Assembly (NCBI GenBank): GCA_045430275.1
Contig: JAILXU010000001.1
Coordinates: forward strand, 186,001-250,000
Length of the DNA stretch: 64,000 bases
Source: Oceanobacter sp045430275
GTDB lineage: Bacteria; Pseudomonadota; Gammaproteobacteria; Pseudomonadales; Oceanobacteraceae
Direction: 5' to 3'
Of this stretch, positions 1 to 8,791 are shown piece by piece (within the stretch, counting starts at the first letter, position 1; each line of letters begins with the position of its first letter). Position numbers and translations under genes: made by a program. Under the pieces are notes generated by a model. That model ran no database searches. It saw only the letters and a program-made list of their open reading frames with translations, and was not told the DNA's origin.

Positions 1-1089
1 ATTGAAACGGACAAAGTCGTACTGGAAGTTGTAGCGCCAGCTAACGGTTCCCTGAAGGAAATCTTCAAAGAAGAAGACGCGACCGTACTGAGCGATGAAG
101 TTCTGGCTGTGTTCGTTGAAGGTGATGTTGCGGCTGCACCGGCAGCTGAAGCAGCGCCAGCAGCAGAAGCGGCTGCACCAGCAGGTGAAGATGCATCGGT
201 TAACCCGGCTGCTCGCAAGCTGATCGAAGAAAATGGCCTGAATGCAGCGGATGTTGCAGCGACTGGTAAAGACGGTCGTATCACCAAAGAAGACGTTTTG
301 AATCACCTGAAATCTGGTGGTGCTGCCAAGCCTGCAGCGGCTCCTGCGCCTGCAGCAGCGGCTCCTGTTGCGCCAGTACCAACCGGTGAGCGTATCGAGA
401 AGCGTGTTCCAATGACGCGTATGCGTGCAACAATCGCCAAGCGCCTGGTGGCTGCCCAGCAAGACGCTGCCATGCTCACGACGTACAACGAAGTGAACAT
501 GAAGCCAGTGATGGATCTGCGTAAGAAGTACAAGGATCAGTTCGAGAAAGTACACGGTGTGAAGCTGGGCTTTATGTCCCTGTTTGTTAAGGCATCAACC
601 GAAGCTCTGAAGCGCTTCCCTGGCGTGAACGCCTCTCTTGATGGTAACGACATGGTTTACCACGGTTATCAGGACATCGGTGTTGCAGTGTCAACCGAGC
701 GTGGCCTGGTTGTGCCGGTTCTGCGTGACACAGACAGCATGAGCCTGGCTGAGATCGAAGGTAGCATCGGTGATTTCGCCAAGCGTGGCCGTGATGGCAA
801 GCTGGGTATGAATGAGATGCAGGGTGGTACTTTCACCATCACTAATGGCGGTGTATTTGGTTCCCTGATGTCAACGCCGATTCTGAACCCACCACAGACT
901 GCCATTATGGGGATGCACAAGATCCAGGATCGCCCAATGGCTGTGAATGGTCAGGTTGAAATCCTTCCGATGATGTATTTGGCGCTGTCATATGACCACC
1001 GTATGATTGACGGTAAGGAAGCAGTACAATTCCTGGTAACGATCAAGGATTTGCTGGAAGATCCTGCTCGCTTGTTGCTTGACGTATAA
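1..1089 (+). CDS. sucB: dihydrolipoyllysine succinyltransferase, E2 of 2-oxoglutarate dehydrogenase (5' partial)
   Basis: The frame is open from base 1, so the gene starts before the window; 362 residues are visible. The first bases encode IETDKVVLEV, the end of the lipoyl domain, with the lipoylated Lys at visible residue 5. An Ala/Pro-rich linker follows, then the peripheral E3-binding domain (about 67-103, VNPAARKLIEENGL), a second Ala/Pro linker, and the acyltransferase domain ending in SYDHRMIDG, the HxxxDG catalytic signature. It moves the succinyl group from lipoamide to CoA in the TCA cycle. The succinyl rather than acetyl assignment rests on the lpd-sucCD neighbours. The lpd start follows 22 bases after the stop. 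Confidence 0.96.
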   Translation: METDKVVLEVVAPANGSLKEIFKEEDATVLSDEVLAVFVEGDVAAAPAAEAAPAAEAAAPAGEDASVNPAARKLIEENGLNAADVAATGKDGRITKEDVLNHLKSGGAAKPAAAPAPAAAAPVAPVPTGERIEKRVPMTRMRATIAKRLVAAQQDAAMLTTYNEVNMKPVMDLRKKYKDQFEKVHGVKLGFMSLFVKASTEALKRFPGVNASLDGNDMVYHGYQDIGVAVSTERGLVVPVLRDTDSMSLAEIEGSIGDFAKRGRDGKLGMNEMQGGTFTITNGGVFGSLMSTPILNPPQTAIMGMHKIQDRPMAVNGQVEILPMMYLALSYDHRMIDGKEAVQFLVTIKDLLEDPARLLLDV

Positions 1090-1111
1090 CCGTTAATCCA
1101 AAGGAATCAAA

Positions 1112-2557
1112 ATGAGTAAGAAATTTGATGTAGTCGTCATTGGCGGTGGTCCTGCTGGTTATGTAGCTGCTATTCGCTGTGCACAGTTAGGCCTGAAGAC
1201 CGCTTGTATCGACAAGTGGATCGGCAAGGAAGGCAATGGCGTTTTTGGTGGCACCTGTCTGAATGTTGGTTGTATCCCATCCAAGGCATTGCTGGATACG
1301 TCTCACAAGTACGAAGAAGCCCAAAAGCACTTCGATATGCACGGCATCAGCACGGGTGATGTCAAGATCGATATTTCCACCATGCTGAAGCGCAAGGATC
1401 AGATTGTTAAGAATCTGACCATGGGTGTTGCGGGTCTGTTCAAGGCAAACGGTGTCGAAGCACTGGAAGGTTTTGGTAAGGTTCTGGCTGGCAAAAAAGT
1501 TGAGTTCACTCCAAATGGTGGTGAAGCTGAAACTCTGGAAGCCGGAAACGTGATCATTGCGACGGGCTCTGTGCCAGTCAACATCCCACCAACGCCACTG
1601 GATGAAGACGGTATTATCGTTGATTCAACCGGCGCGCTGGAATTCACCGAAGTACCAGAGCGTCTGGGCGTCATTGGTGCTGGTGTGATCGGCCTGGAAC
1701 TGGGTTCTGTATGGGGTCGTCTGGGCTCTCAGGTAACCGTTCTGGAAGCTCAGGACAAGTTCCTGCACGTTGCCGATTCTGCGGTTTCCAAGGAAGCTCA
1801 GAAGCTGTTCACCAAGCAGGGCATGGACATCCGTCTAGGTGCTCGTGTTACGGGTTCCGAGCTGAAGGATGGCAAGGTAACGGTTACTTTCCAGGAAGGC
1901 GGTGAAGAGAAATCAGAAGTTTTCGACAAGCTGATTGTTGCTGTTGGTCGTCGTCCATTCACTGAGAGCTTGTTGGCCGGTGACTCAGGTGTGAACATGG
2001 ATGAGCGTGGCTTCGTTCATGTTGACGAAACCTGTCAGACTTCCGCACCAGGTATCTGGGCGATTGGTGACGTTGTTCGCGGCCCAATGCTGGCGCACAA
2101 GGCATCTGAAGAAGGTGTGATGGTTGCAGAGCGTATTGCAGGCCATAAAGCACAAATGAACTATGACGTAATCCCTTCTGTTATTTATACTCACCCGGAA
2201 ATTGCCTGGGTCGGTAAGACAGAAGATGACGTCAAGGCAGAAGGCGAGCCATACAACGTTGGCATGTTCCCATTTGCGGCTAATGGCCGTGCAATGGCAG
2301 GTGCTGATACGGATGGCTTCGTCAAGGTTGTTGCTCACGCAGAAACCGATCGTATTCTGGGTGCCAGCATTGTTGGCCCGAATGCCGGTGATCTGTGTCA
2401 GCAAGTGGTTGTTGCAATGGAGTTTGGCTCCAGCGCTGAAGATATCGGCATGATGGTGTTTGCTCACCCAACCGTATCGGAAGCCGTCCATGAGGCAGCA
2501 TTGGCGGTTAATAACCAGGCGATTCACAAAGCCAACCGACGCCCGAAGAAGAAGTAA
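1112..2557 (+). CDS. lpdA: dihydrolipoyl dehydrogenase (E3)
   Basis: A 481-residue FAD flavoprotein that reoxidises dihydrolipoamide with NAD+ for the 2-oxoglutarate dehydrogenase complex and possibly for other complexes. Visible motifs are the N-terminal FAD site GGGPAGY (11-17), the redox disulfide GGTCLNVGC (Cys49/Cys54), the NAD Rossmann segment GAGVIGLELG (about 190), the second FAD motif AIGDVVRGPMLAHKA, and the dimer-interface HPTVSEAVHEA carrying the catalytic His-Glu pair. Length is normal for the family. It lies directly after sucB, with AAGGAA upstream of the ATG, so it is co-transcribed with the E1/E2 genes. Confidence 0.97.
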   Translation: MSKKFDVVVIGGGPAGYVAAIRCAQLGLKTACIDKWIGKEGNGVFGGTCLNVGCIPSKALLDTSHKYEEAQKHFDMHGISTGDVKIDISTMLKRKDQIVKNLTMGVAGLFKANGVEALEGFGKVLAGKKVEFTPNGGEAETLEAGNVIIATGSVPVNIPPTPLDEDGIIVDSTGALEFTEVPERLGVIGAGVIGLELGSVWGRLGSQVTVLEAQDKFLHVADSAVSKEAQKLFTKQGMDIRLGARVTGSELKDGKVTVTFQEGGEEKSEVFDKLIVAVGRRPFTESLLAGDSGVNMDERGFVHVDETCQTSAPGIWAIGDVVRGPMLAHKASEEGVMVAERIAGHKAQMNYDVIPSVIYTHPEIAWVGKTEDDVKAEGEPYNVGMFPFAANGRAMAGADTDGFVKVVAHAETDRILGASIVGPNAGDLCQQVVVAMEFGSSAEDIGMMVFAHPTVSEAVHEAALAVNNQAIHKANRRPKKK

Positions 2558-2574
2558 GACAGAAGTAAAACATT

Positions 2575-2595
2575 GGCCCGGTCTTCCGGGCCTTT
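2575..2595 (+). terminator. hairpin between lpdA and sucC
   Basis: GGCCCGG and CCGGGCC form a perfect 7-bp stem with loop TCTT, followed by only three T then GCTT. The short T run suggests a leaky or attenuating terminator separating sucAB-lpd from sucCD expression. Confidence 0.6.
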
Positions 2596-2647
2596 GCTTA
2601 TATTGCCGGGCGCAAACTCTGGGGGGAGTGCTCGGTTAACAACGACT

Positions 2648-2662
2648 GTTGGTCTGACCAAC
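2648..2662. promoter_or_regulatory. PdhR-type operator dyad before sucC
   Basis: GTTGGTCTGACCAAC is a perfect inverted repeat with 7-bp arms around one T. Its core TTGGT-CTG-ACCAA exactly matches the TTGGTnnnACCAA consensus known for E. coli PdhR, a GntR/FCD-family regulator. It ends 23 bases before the sucC ATG, where a bound repressor could block a local promoter or read-through from lpd. That it is used is inference. Confidence 0.5.
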
Positions 2663-2685
2663 AAAAAAGAAACAGGACGAAAGCG

Positions 2686-3852
2686 ATGAACCTTCACGAA
2701 TATCAGGGTAAACAGCTTTTTGCTCAGTACGGTTTACCAGTCTCCAAGGGTGTGGCTGCGAAAACTGCTGAGGAAGCTGTTGAGGCAGTGGACACCATCG
2801 GTGGTGACCGCTGGGTAGTTAAGGCTCAGGTACACGCCGGTGGCCGTGGTAAGGCCGGTGGTGTAAAGCTGGTTTCTTCAAAAGAAGAAGTTAAAGCATT
2901 TGCAGAACAGTGGCTGGGCAAAAATCTGGTGACTTACCAGACAGACGAAAAAGGTCAGCCTGTTAGCCGTATTCTGGTTGAGACTTGCACTGATATTGCT
3001 CAGGAATTGTACCTGGGTGCGGTTGTAGACCGTTCAACCCGTCGTGTCGTCTTTATGGCGTCTACCGAAGGCGGTGTTGAGATTGAAAAAGTAGCAGAAG
3101 AAACGCCTGAAAAAATCCTGAAAGCGACCATTGATCCACTGGTTGGCGCACAGCCATACCAGGCTCGTGATCTGGCGTTCAAGCTGGGTTTGAATCCGAC
3201 TCAGGTCAAGCAGTTCACCAAGATCTTCATGGGTCTGGCACAGCTGTTTGTTGATAAGGATCTGGCGCTGCTGGAAATCAACCCGCTGGTCATCACTGAC
3301 GAAGGCAACCTGCACTGCCTGGATGCCAAAATCGGCATCGACAGCAATGCGGTATACCGTCACAAGGATCTGCAGGAAATGCACGATCCGTCTCAGGAAG
3401 ACGAGCGTGAAGCACACGCTGCCCAGTGGGAACTGAACTACGTTGCACTGGACGGTAACATTGGTTGTATGGTTAACGGCGCAGGCCTGGCCATGGGCAC
3501 CATGGACATCGTTAAACTGCACGGTGGTGAGCCAGCCAACTTCCTGGACGTGGGCGGCGGCGCAACCAAAGAGCGCGTTGTTGAAGCCTTCAAGATCATT
3601 CTGTCTGACGATAACGTTAGCGCTGTTCTGATCAACATCTTCGGCGGTATCGTTCGCTGCGACATGATCGCAGAAGGCGTTATCGGCGCAGTTGAAGAAG
3701 TAGGCGTTAAAGTACCAGTTGTTGTTCGCCTGCAAGGTAACAACGCAGAAGTAGGTGCTGAAGTACTCGAGAAGAGTGGACTGAACATCATTGCCGCCAC
3801 CGACCTGACCGAAGCGGCACAAGCGGTAGTTAAAGCTGCGGAGGCCAAATAA
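2686..3852 (+). CDS. sucC: succinyl-CoA synthetase beta subunit (ADP/GDP-forming)
   Basis: A 388-residue protein starting MNLHEYQGKQLFAQYGLPV, the canonical SucC N-terminus. The N-terminal ATP-grasp domain binds nucleotide and Mg (KAQVHAGGRGKAGGV near residue 45). The C-terminal CoA-ligase domain carries FLDVGGGATKE (about 285) and NIFGGIVRCD (about 323). With SucD it makes succinate plus ATP/GTP from succinyl-CoA. AGGACGA precedes the ATG. Its TAA shares one base with the sucD ATG (TAATG), indicating translational coupling that would keep subunits equimolar. Confidence 0.97.
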   Translation: MNLHEYQGKQLFAQYGLPVSKGVAAKTAEEAVEAVDTIGGDRWVVKAQVHAGGRGKAGGVKLVSSKEEVKAFAEQWLGKNLVTYQTDEKGQPVSRILVETCTDIAQELYLGAVVDRSTRRVVFMASTEGGVEIEKVAEETPEKILKATIDPLVGAQPYQARDLAFKLGLNPTQVKQFTKIFMGLAQLFVDKDLALLEINPLVITDEGNLHCLDAKIGIDSNAVYRHKDLQEMHDPSQEDEREAHAAQWELNYVALDGNIGCMVNGAGLAMGTMDIVKLHGGEPANFLDVGGGATKERVVEAFKIILSDDNVSAVLINIFGGIVRCDMIAEGVIGAVEEVGVKVPVVVRLQGNNAEVGAEVLEKSGLNIIAATDLTEAAQAVVKAAEAK

Positions 3853-4724
3853 TGAGCGTTTTGATCAACAAGGACACCAAGGTAATCTGTCAAGGTTTCA
3901 CTGGTGCACAGGGTACTTTCCACTCTGAGCAAGCGATCGCTTATGGCACTAACATGGTTGGTGGTGTAACGCCGGGTAAAGGTGGTCAGACTCACCTGGG
4001 CCTGCCAGTATTCAACACGGTTGCTGAAGCTGTTGATGCAACAGGTGCAGACGCTTCTGTTATCTACGTACCAGCGCCTTTCTGTAAGGATTCTATCCTG
4101 GAAGCTGCGAACGGCGGCATCAAGCTGATCGTTTGTATCACAGAAGGCATTCCAACACTGGATATGCTGGATGCGAAAGTGGTTTGTGACAATCTGGGTG
4201 TTCGCCTGATTGGCCCTAACTGCCCAGGTGTGATCACTCCTGGAGAATGCAAGATCGGCATCATGCCAGGTCACATTCACTTGCCAGGCAAGGTTGGTAT
4301 CGTATCTCGTTCCGGTACCCTGACCTATGAAGCGGTTAAGCAGACTACCGATGCTGGTTTCGGTCAGTCTACCTGTGTTGGTATTGGCGGTGACCCAATC
4401 CCAGGCACCAACTTCATTGACGTTCTGGAAATGTTCCAGAACGATCCACAGACTGAAGCGATCGTTATGATCGGTGAAATCGGTGGTACTGCTGAAGAAG
4501 AAGCAGCAGCGTACATCAAAGAAAATGTCACCAAGCCAGTTGTTTCTTACATTGCCGGTGTTACTGCACCTGCAGGTAAGCGTATGGGCCATGCAGGCGC
4601 TATTATCTCCGGTGGTAAAGGTACTGCTGATGATAAGTTTGCTGCTCTGCAGGACGCTGGTGTTGCGACTGTACGCAGTCTGGCAGACATCGGTAAGGCT
4701 CTGAAGGAAAAAACCGGCTGGTAA
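3852..4724 (+). CDS. sucD: succinyl-CoA synthetase alpha subunit
   Basis: A 290-residue subunit. The N-terminal CoA-binding Rossmann domain contains CQGFTGAQGTFHSEQA, and the ligase domain contains GPNCPGVITPGE. The phosphohistidine loop GHAGAIISGGKGTADDK lies near residues 245-262, its His being the phosphorylated intermediate. Length and start (MSVLINKDTKVICQGF) match the family. It overlaps sucC by one base and is the last gene of this unit, followed by a strong terminator. Confidence 0.97.
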   Translation: MSVLINKDTKVICQGFTGAQGTFHSEQAIAYGTNMVGGVTPGKGGQTHLGLPVFNTVAEAVDATGADASVIYVPAPFCKDSILEAANGGIKLIVCITEGIPTLDMLDAKVVCDNLGVRLIGPNCPGVITPGECKIGIMPGHIHLPGKVGIVSRSGTLTYEAVKQTTDAGFGQSTCVGIGGDPIPGTNFIDVLEMFQNDPQTEAIVMIGEIGGTAEEEAAAYIKENVTKPVVSYIAGVTAPAGKRMGHAGAIISGGKGTADDKFAALQDAGVATVRSLADIGKALKEKTGW

Positions 4725-4741
4725 GTTTCCTGATGTAGATC

Positions 4742-4773
4742 AAAAAAGCCCGCGTTGATCGTGGGCTTTTTTG
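4742..4773 (+). terminator. rho-independent terminator after sucD
   Basis: AAAAAAGCCCGCG and CGTGGGCTTTTTT pair across loop TTGAT (one G-T pair), giving a GC-rich stem flanked by A and T tracts. It ends the suc unit and could also act on the other strand. Confidence 0.88.
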
Positions 4774-4864
4774 TGTCTGGCGGTTACGTTCAGCGATCGC
4801 TTTATTCGTCCAGTTGGTTTTAGTTTGGTTCTATTAGACAAAAGTTTGATGACCCTTGGTCGAA

Positions 4865-4894
4865 TTGTTACAAATTGATAGTTTCCCCTATGGT
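4865..4894 (+). promoter_or_regulatory. candidate sigma-70 promoter of prpE
   Basis: TTGTTA (4865-4870) and TATGGT (4889-4894) are separated by 18 bases, 27 bases before the prpE ATG. The 10-bp palindrome TGAGCGCTCA (4894-4903) lies just downstream and could be an operator. Judged by eye only. Confidence 0.3.
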
Positions 4895-4921
4895 GAGCGC
4901 TCATCTAAGTGGGGATTTAGT

Positions 4922-6805
4922 ATGAGCTACAAAGAACAATACGAATTATCGATTAATAATCCAGCAGAGTTCTGGGCGCAGCAGGCCAATCGCATTGAAT
5001 GGTTCAAGCAGCCTGAAACGATCCTGAGCAAGGACGACAATGGTGTCGATCGCTGGTATGCCGATGGTGAATTGAACACGGCTTATCTGGCCTTGGACTA
5101 TCATGTTGAACAGGGACGTGGCGATCAGCTCGCCCTGATTTATGATTCTCCGGTAGCGGATAGCAAAACAACCTATACCTACAGTGAGCTGACCGATGCC
5201 GTTGCCCGTTTTGCGGGTGTGCTGGCGTCTCAAGGTGTTGAAAAGGGCGATCGCGTTGTCGTCTATATGCCTATGGTTCCTGAAGCGGCCATTGCCATGT
5301 TGGCTTGTGCGCGTTTGGGTGCGGTTCATTCTGTCGTATTTGGTGGCTTTGCAGCCCACGAATTGGCTATACGTATTGATGATGCAGCACCGAAAGCAAT
5401 TGTTTCTGCTTCCTGCGGTATCGAGATCAGTCGTGTCATTGCTTACAAGCCAATTCTGGATGAAGCCATTGAGATTGCGGAGCACAAGCCCGCCAGTTGT
5501 GTGATTTTGCAGCGTGAGCAGCAAACTTGTGATCTGATTGAAGGGCGCGATGTTGATTGGAAGGACGCCGTGGCAGCAGCAGAACCTGCTCCTTGTGCAC
5601 ACGTGAAGTCCACCGATCCTTTGTACGTGCTGTACACGTCTGGCACCACGGGCAAGCCAAAAGGTGTTGTACGTGATAATGGCGGCCATGCTGTCGCGAT
5701 GAAATATTCCATGGACGTTGTGTACGACATGGAAGTGGGTGATGTTTTCTGGGCAGCTTCGGATGTTGGCTGGGTTGTGGGTCACTCGTACATCGTATAC
5801 GCACCTCTGCTGGCTGGCTGTACCACTGTATTTTATGAAGGCAAGCCGGTTCGTACTCCGGATGCAGGCGCTTTCTGGCGTGTGTGTGAAGAGTATGGTG
5901 TTAAAGGTTTGTTCGCTGCTCCGACTGCGTTCCGTGCGGTTCGTAAGGAAGACCCTGAGTGTGAGCTGGCAGCCAAATACGATCTTAGCAAGCTGAAAAC
6001 CATCTTTATGGCCGGTGAGCGTCTGGATCCTCCTACTTACGAGTGGGTTGCCGAGCACATTCAGCGTCCGATTGTTGACCACTGGTGGCAGACTGAAACC
6101 GGTTGGGCAATTGCCGGTAACCACATGGGTCTGGAGCCAGGCGAAGTGAAAGCGGGTTCTGTGACTCGTCCATCACCGGGCTACAACGTTCAGATTCTGG
6201 ATTCCAAAGGCAATCCGGTTGCCGCTAATGAGCAAGGCAGTATCGCCATTAAATTGCCTCTGCCTCCTGGCTGCCTGCCAACGATTTGGGCAAACCACGA
6301 TCGTTTCGTGAATGGTTACCTGGGCACTTATGACGGTTACTACGTCACTGGTGACGGCGGTTACCTGGATGATGACAACTACCTGTTCGTTCTGGGTCGT
6401 ACCGACGATATCATCAACGTAGCAGGCCATCGTCTGTCTACGGGTGAAATGGAAGAAGTGGTTGCAGGCCATGCGGCGGTAGCAGAGTGTGCTGTGATTG
6501 GTCAGCGCAGTGATCTGAAAGGCGAAGAGCCTCTCGGTCTGGTATTGCTGAAAGATGGGGTCGATGTTGATGAAGAAGCTCTGAAGAAAGAGCTGGTTCA
6601 GCGTGTTCGCTCTCAGATTGGTGCCGTTGCTTCCTTCAAGAATGCCGTAGTAGTACAGCGTTTGCCAAAAACCCGTTCCGGCAAGATTCTGCGTAAGGTA
6701 CTGCGTAACATTGCCAACGGTGAAGAGTACGTAGCACCATCAACCATCGATGATCCAGCGTGTCTGGAAGAGATTGAGCAGACCCTGAAAGACAAGGGTG
6801 TCTGA
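4922..6805 (+). CDS. prpE: propionate-CoA ligase / acetyl-CoA synthetase-like (PrpE type)
   Basis: An ANL-superfamily adenylate-forming enzyme of 627 residues. I chose the ATG at 4922 (MSYKEQYELSINNPAEFW) because GGGG precedes it and the length matches the 628-residue E. coli PrpE; a 22-codon in-frame extension to 4856 looks non-coding. Motifs: LYTSGTTGKPKGVVRDNGG (from about 237; the RDNGG continuation is typical of PrpE), WWQTETGW, YVTGDGGYLDDD, and the catalytic Lys588 in TRSGKILRK. It should activate propionate, and perhaps acetate, to the acyl-CoA. There are no prpBCD neighbours, so it stands alone between two terminators. Confidence 0.87.
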   Translation: MSYKEQYELSINNPAEFWAQQANRIEWFKQPETILSKDDNGVDRWYADGELNTAYLALDYHVEQGRGDQLALIYDSPVADSKTTYTYSELTDAVARFAGVLASQGVEKGDRVVVYMPMVPEAAIAMLACARLGAVHSVVFGGFAAHELAIRIDDAAPKAIVSASCGIEISRVIAYKPILDEAIEIAEHKPASCVILQREQQTCDLIEGRDVDWKDAVAAAEPAPCAHVKSTDPLYVLYTSGTTGKPKGVVRDNGGHAVAMKYSMDVVYDMEVGDVFWAASDVGWVVGHSYIVYAPLLAGCTTVFYEGKPVRTPDAGAFWRVCEEYGVKGLFAAPTAFRAVRKEDPECELAAKYDLSKLKTIFMAGERLDPPTYEWVAEHIQRPIVDHWWQTETGWAIAGNHMGLEPGEVKAGSVTRPSPGYNVQILDSKGNPVAANEQGSIAIKLPLPPGCLPTIWANHDRFVNGYLGTYDGYYVTGDGGYLDDDNYLFVLGRTDDIINVAGHRLSTGEMEEVVAGHAAVAECAVIGQRSDLKGEEPLGLVLLKDGVDVDEEALKKELVQRVRSQIGAVASFKNAVVVQRLPKTRSGKILRKVLRNIANGEEYVAPSTIDDPACLEEIEQTLKDKGV

Positions 6806-6832
6806 GTCGATTGATGCGTTGAACGGTTAAAC

Positions 6833-6865
6833 AAAAAACCGGACTTGAAAAAGTCCGGTTTTTTT
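6833..6865. terminator. bidirectional terminator between prpE and the usp gene
   Basis: AAAAAACCGGACTT and AAGTCCGGTTTTTT pair around a GAAA tetraloop, with A and T tracts on both sides. It serves both the plus-strand prpE and the convergent universal stress gene ending at 6883. Confidence 0.92.
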
Positions 6866-6882
6866 ATGCCTGCTCTGATGAG

Positions 6883-7815
6883 CTATTCAGCATCAGCGTT
6901 GATATCAATGCCATCGGATGGCTTGAGTACAACGATATCGCAGGCCACTTTATCAACCAGCTCTTCTGCTGTGTTGCCGACAATCACTCCGGTCAAGCCG
7001 TCGCGCCCGACAGTGCCTGCAACCACCAGATCCGCTTCAATGGCTGTGGCAATGTCCGGCACAATATCAGTTGTATCACCTTCCATGATGTGGATGTGAT
7101 TTGGCTGAATGCTGTAGCGTGAAGCCAGTGTGTTGCAGGCCTCGTGATGCTGAGCAGAAATGTGTTTCTGCACGTCATCTGGCGCATTGATTTCAGGCAC
7201 CATGGCGAAGGCAACATCAACATCCGGGTAGGCATTGACCAAATGCAAATCGGTTTCGAAATGGTCTGACAGGTGCTCGGCAAAGGCCAGAATGTTGTCA
7301 TTGATCCGCTGATGGCTGGCATCCATGGAAGTGGCGTCAATAGAAGCCAGTACCCGGTTGTGTTGCCAGGGCGTTGCACTTTTTACCAGCATTACCGGAG
7401 CTGGGCAGTGACGGATCATGTTCCAGTCGGTGTGAGTGAATATGCGATCCACCAAATGATGCTGATGTGTACCTTTGATCACCAGATCAAAGTCGTTCTG
7501 ATTCATGACACCCATGATGGCATCGTACAGATGCTTGTCCCAGCAGACCTGCTTGTGCACGGTCAATCCGGCTGATACAGCATCCTGAGCGAGCTGCTCC
7601 AGCCATTCTGTTGCCTTGTTGATGCTGGAGTCGTGAATCAGGTTGCGAGTCTCCTGTTCCAGGCTGGTAGCGTCGTCGCAGTGAGGCTCGAAAACGGAGG
7701 TCATCAGAGTCAGGTCTGCCTGAACAGTGCTGGCCAGCCAGAGTGCTTTATCGAGTGCTATGTGTTCCGCATGGTCGTGATCCAGTACGACCAGTATGTG
7801 ATTGATGTCCAGCAT
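6883..7815 (-). CDS. tandem universal stress protein (UspE-like)
   Basis: 310 residues with two UspA folds, about 1-145 and 155-305. Domain 1 starts LDINHILVVLDHDHAEHIALDKAL; domain 2 has RVLASIDA at its start and the nucleotide-binding loop GTVGRDGLTGVIVGNTAEELVDKV near its end. The canonical G2xG9xGN motif is seen only in domain 2, as is usual for UspE. Such proteins act in the cytoplasm during stationary phase or respiratory stress. AGGGG precedes the start. It follows the LysR gene on the same strand after 68 bases, so possible co-transcription cannot be excluded. Confidence 0.87.
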   Translation of the reverse strand: MLDINHILVVLDHDHAEHIALDKALWLASTVQADLTLMTSVFEPHCDDATSLEQETRNLIHDSSINKATEWLEQLAQDAVSAGLTVHKQVCWDKHLYDAIMGVMNQNDFDLVIKGTHQHHLVDRIFTHTDWNMIRHCPAPVMLVKSATPWQHNRVLASIDATSMDASHQRINDNILAFAEHLSDHFETDLHLVNAYPDVDVAFAMVPEINAPDDVQKHISAQHHEACNTLASRYSIQPNHIHIMEGDTTDIVPDIATAIEADLVVAGTVGRDGLTGVIVGNTAEELVDKVACDIVVLKPSDGIDINADAE

Positions 7816-7883
7816 GATAGATCCCCTTGTTCTCTAGCTTATTCTCAGTGTATGTCAGATCCCCTGATCATCCATGTTTTGGA

Positions 7884-8756
7884 TCAACGAAACGTTGGCT
7901 GATTTATCAACTCCAGAAATGTCCGACAAGCGTTACTTTGAACGCGTCCCTGCAAGCGAGCAATACCCAGGTGGCGCTTTAGTGTCGGCAGCGGCCAGGA
8001 GAGTTCTCTGACCGATTCATCCACCATGCCTGATGGCAGCAAGCTCCAGCCCAATCCGACAGAGACCATCATTTTAATGGTTTCCAGATAGTTGGTTGGA
8101 ATGGGCGTATGGAGTTTCAGGCCATGCTGTTGAAACGCATCGTCTACCAGTTGATACGTGATGGTTTTGTGATCCGGCAATATGGCAGGGGTGTTGGCAA
8201 GGAGTGCGAGGGTGACGGGCTGCTCCAGCAGTTGGTGCTCGGGGCCACAGACGCAGGTTAACGAGTCCGTCCAGAGTGGCTGGCTATAAAAATGTTTGGG
8301 CTGATGTGGATCGAGGGTTGTCAGGGCCAATTCGGCATCTCTTTTACGAACGGCTTCATAAGCGCGCTCCGAGCCCATAAATTCAAGGTTGATGGTGACA
8401 TCGGGATAGCGCCGCACAAATTCTCGCAGTACTGGCGGGAGTCGGTGCAAGCCAATGTGGTGGCTGGTCACAATGTCCAGATGCCCCTGAATGCGTTGGT
8501 GAGTGTTGCTGATTTCCTGTTCGGTGTCCTGGATCAGATCCAGAATGTGGTGAGCTCGGGGAAGGAGCTGTGCGCCAGCTTCGGTCAGGCTGATGGAGCG
8601 GTTGTGGCGTTCAAAGAGCAGCATGCCCAAATGGTGTTCCAGTTGCTGAATGCGCTTGCTGACCGCCGATTGGGTCAGGAACAGAGCATCTCCGGCGGCA
8701 GAAAAAGAACGATGCTTTTCGACAATCACGAAGGCTTTGAGAAGTTGGCTATCCAT
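7884..8756 (-). CDS. LysR-family transcriptional regulator, divergent from leuC
   Basis: A 290-residue LysR protein: winged HTH at about 1-60 (MDSQLLKAFVIVEKHRSFSAAGDALFLTQSAVSKRIQQLE) and a LysR substrate-binding domain beyond about 90. I chose ATG 8756 because AGGA lies 9 bases upstream; an in-frame ATG at 8783 lacks a ribosome site and falls inside the 8777-8791 dyad. It is divergent from leuCDB, and a LysR gene occupies the same place next to leuC in Pseudomonas, so control of leuCDB or of itself is a reasonable inference. The ligand is unknown. Confidence 0.88.
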   Translation of the reverse strand: MDSQLLKAFVIVEKHRSFSAAGDALFLTQSAVSKRIQQLEHHLGMLLFERHNRSISLTEAGAQLLPRAHHILDLIQDTEQEISNTHQRIQGHLDIVTSHHIGLHRLPPVLREFVRRYPDVTINLEFMGSERAYEAVRKRDAELALTTLDPHQPKHFYSQPLWTDSLTCVCGPEHQLLEQPVTLALLANTPAILPDHKTITYQLVDDAFQQHGLKLHTPIPTNYLETIKMMVSVGLGWSLLPSGMVDESVRELSWPLPTLKRHLGIARLQGRVQSNACRTFLELINQPTFR

Positions 8757-8776
8757 TGGGGTTGTCCTGTTTTGAC

Positions 8777-8791
8777 ATTCCATTATGGAAT
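8777..8791. promoter_or_regulatory. T-N11-A LysR-type dyad
   Basis: ATTCCATTATGGAAT is a perfect 15-base inverted repeat (7-bp arms, central T). T8778 and A8790 give the T-N11-A spacing typical of LysR-family boxes. It lies 20 bases upstream of the LysR start and about 166 upstream of leuC, so it suits autoregulation and perhaps activation of leuC. Confidence 0.55.

Noticed and set aside
3438..4592. 384-codon minus-strand frame opposite sucC/sucD
   Set aside because: It lies antisense to two intact, well-recognised genes and shows no protein-family features.
7884..7935. FNR-like half-sites near TTGATCCAAAACATGGAT upstream of the usp gene on the minus strand
   Set aside because: Spacing does not fit TTGATnnnnATCAA and part of it lies inside the LysR coding sequence.
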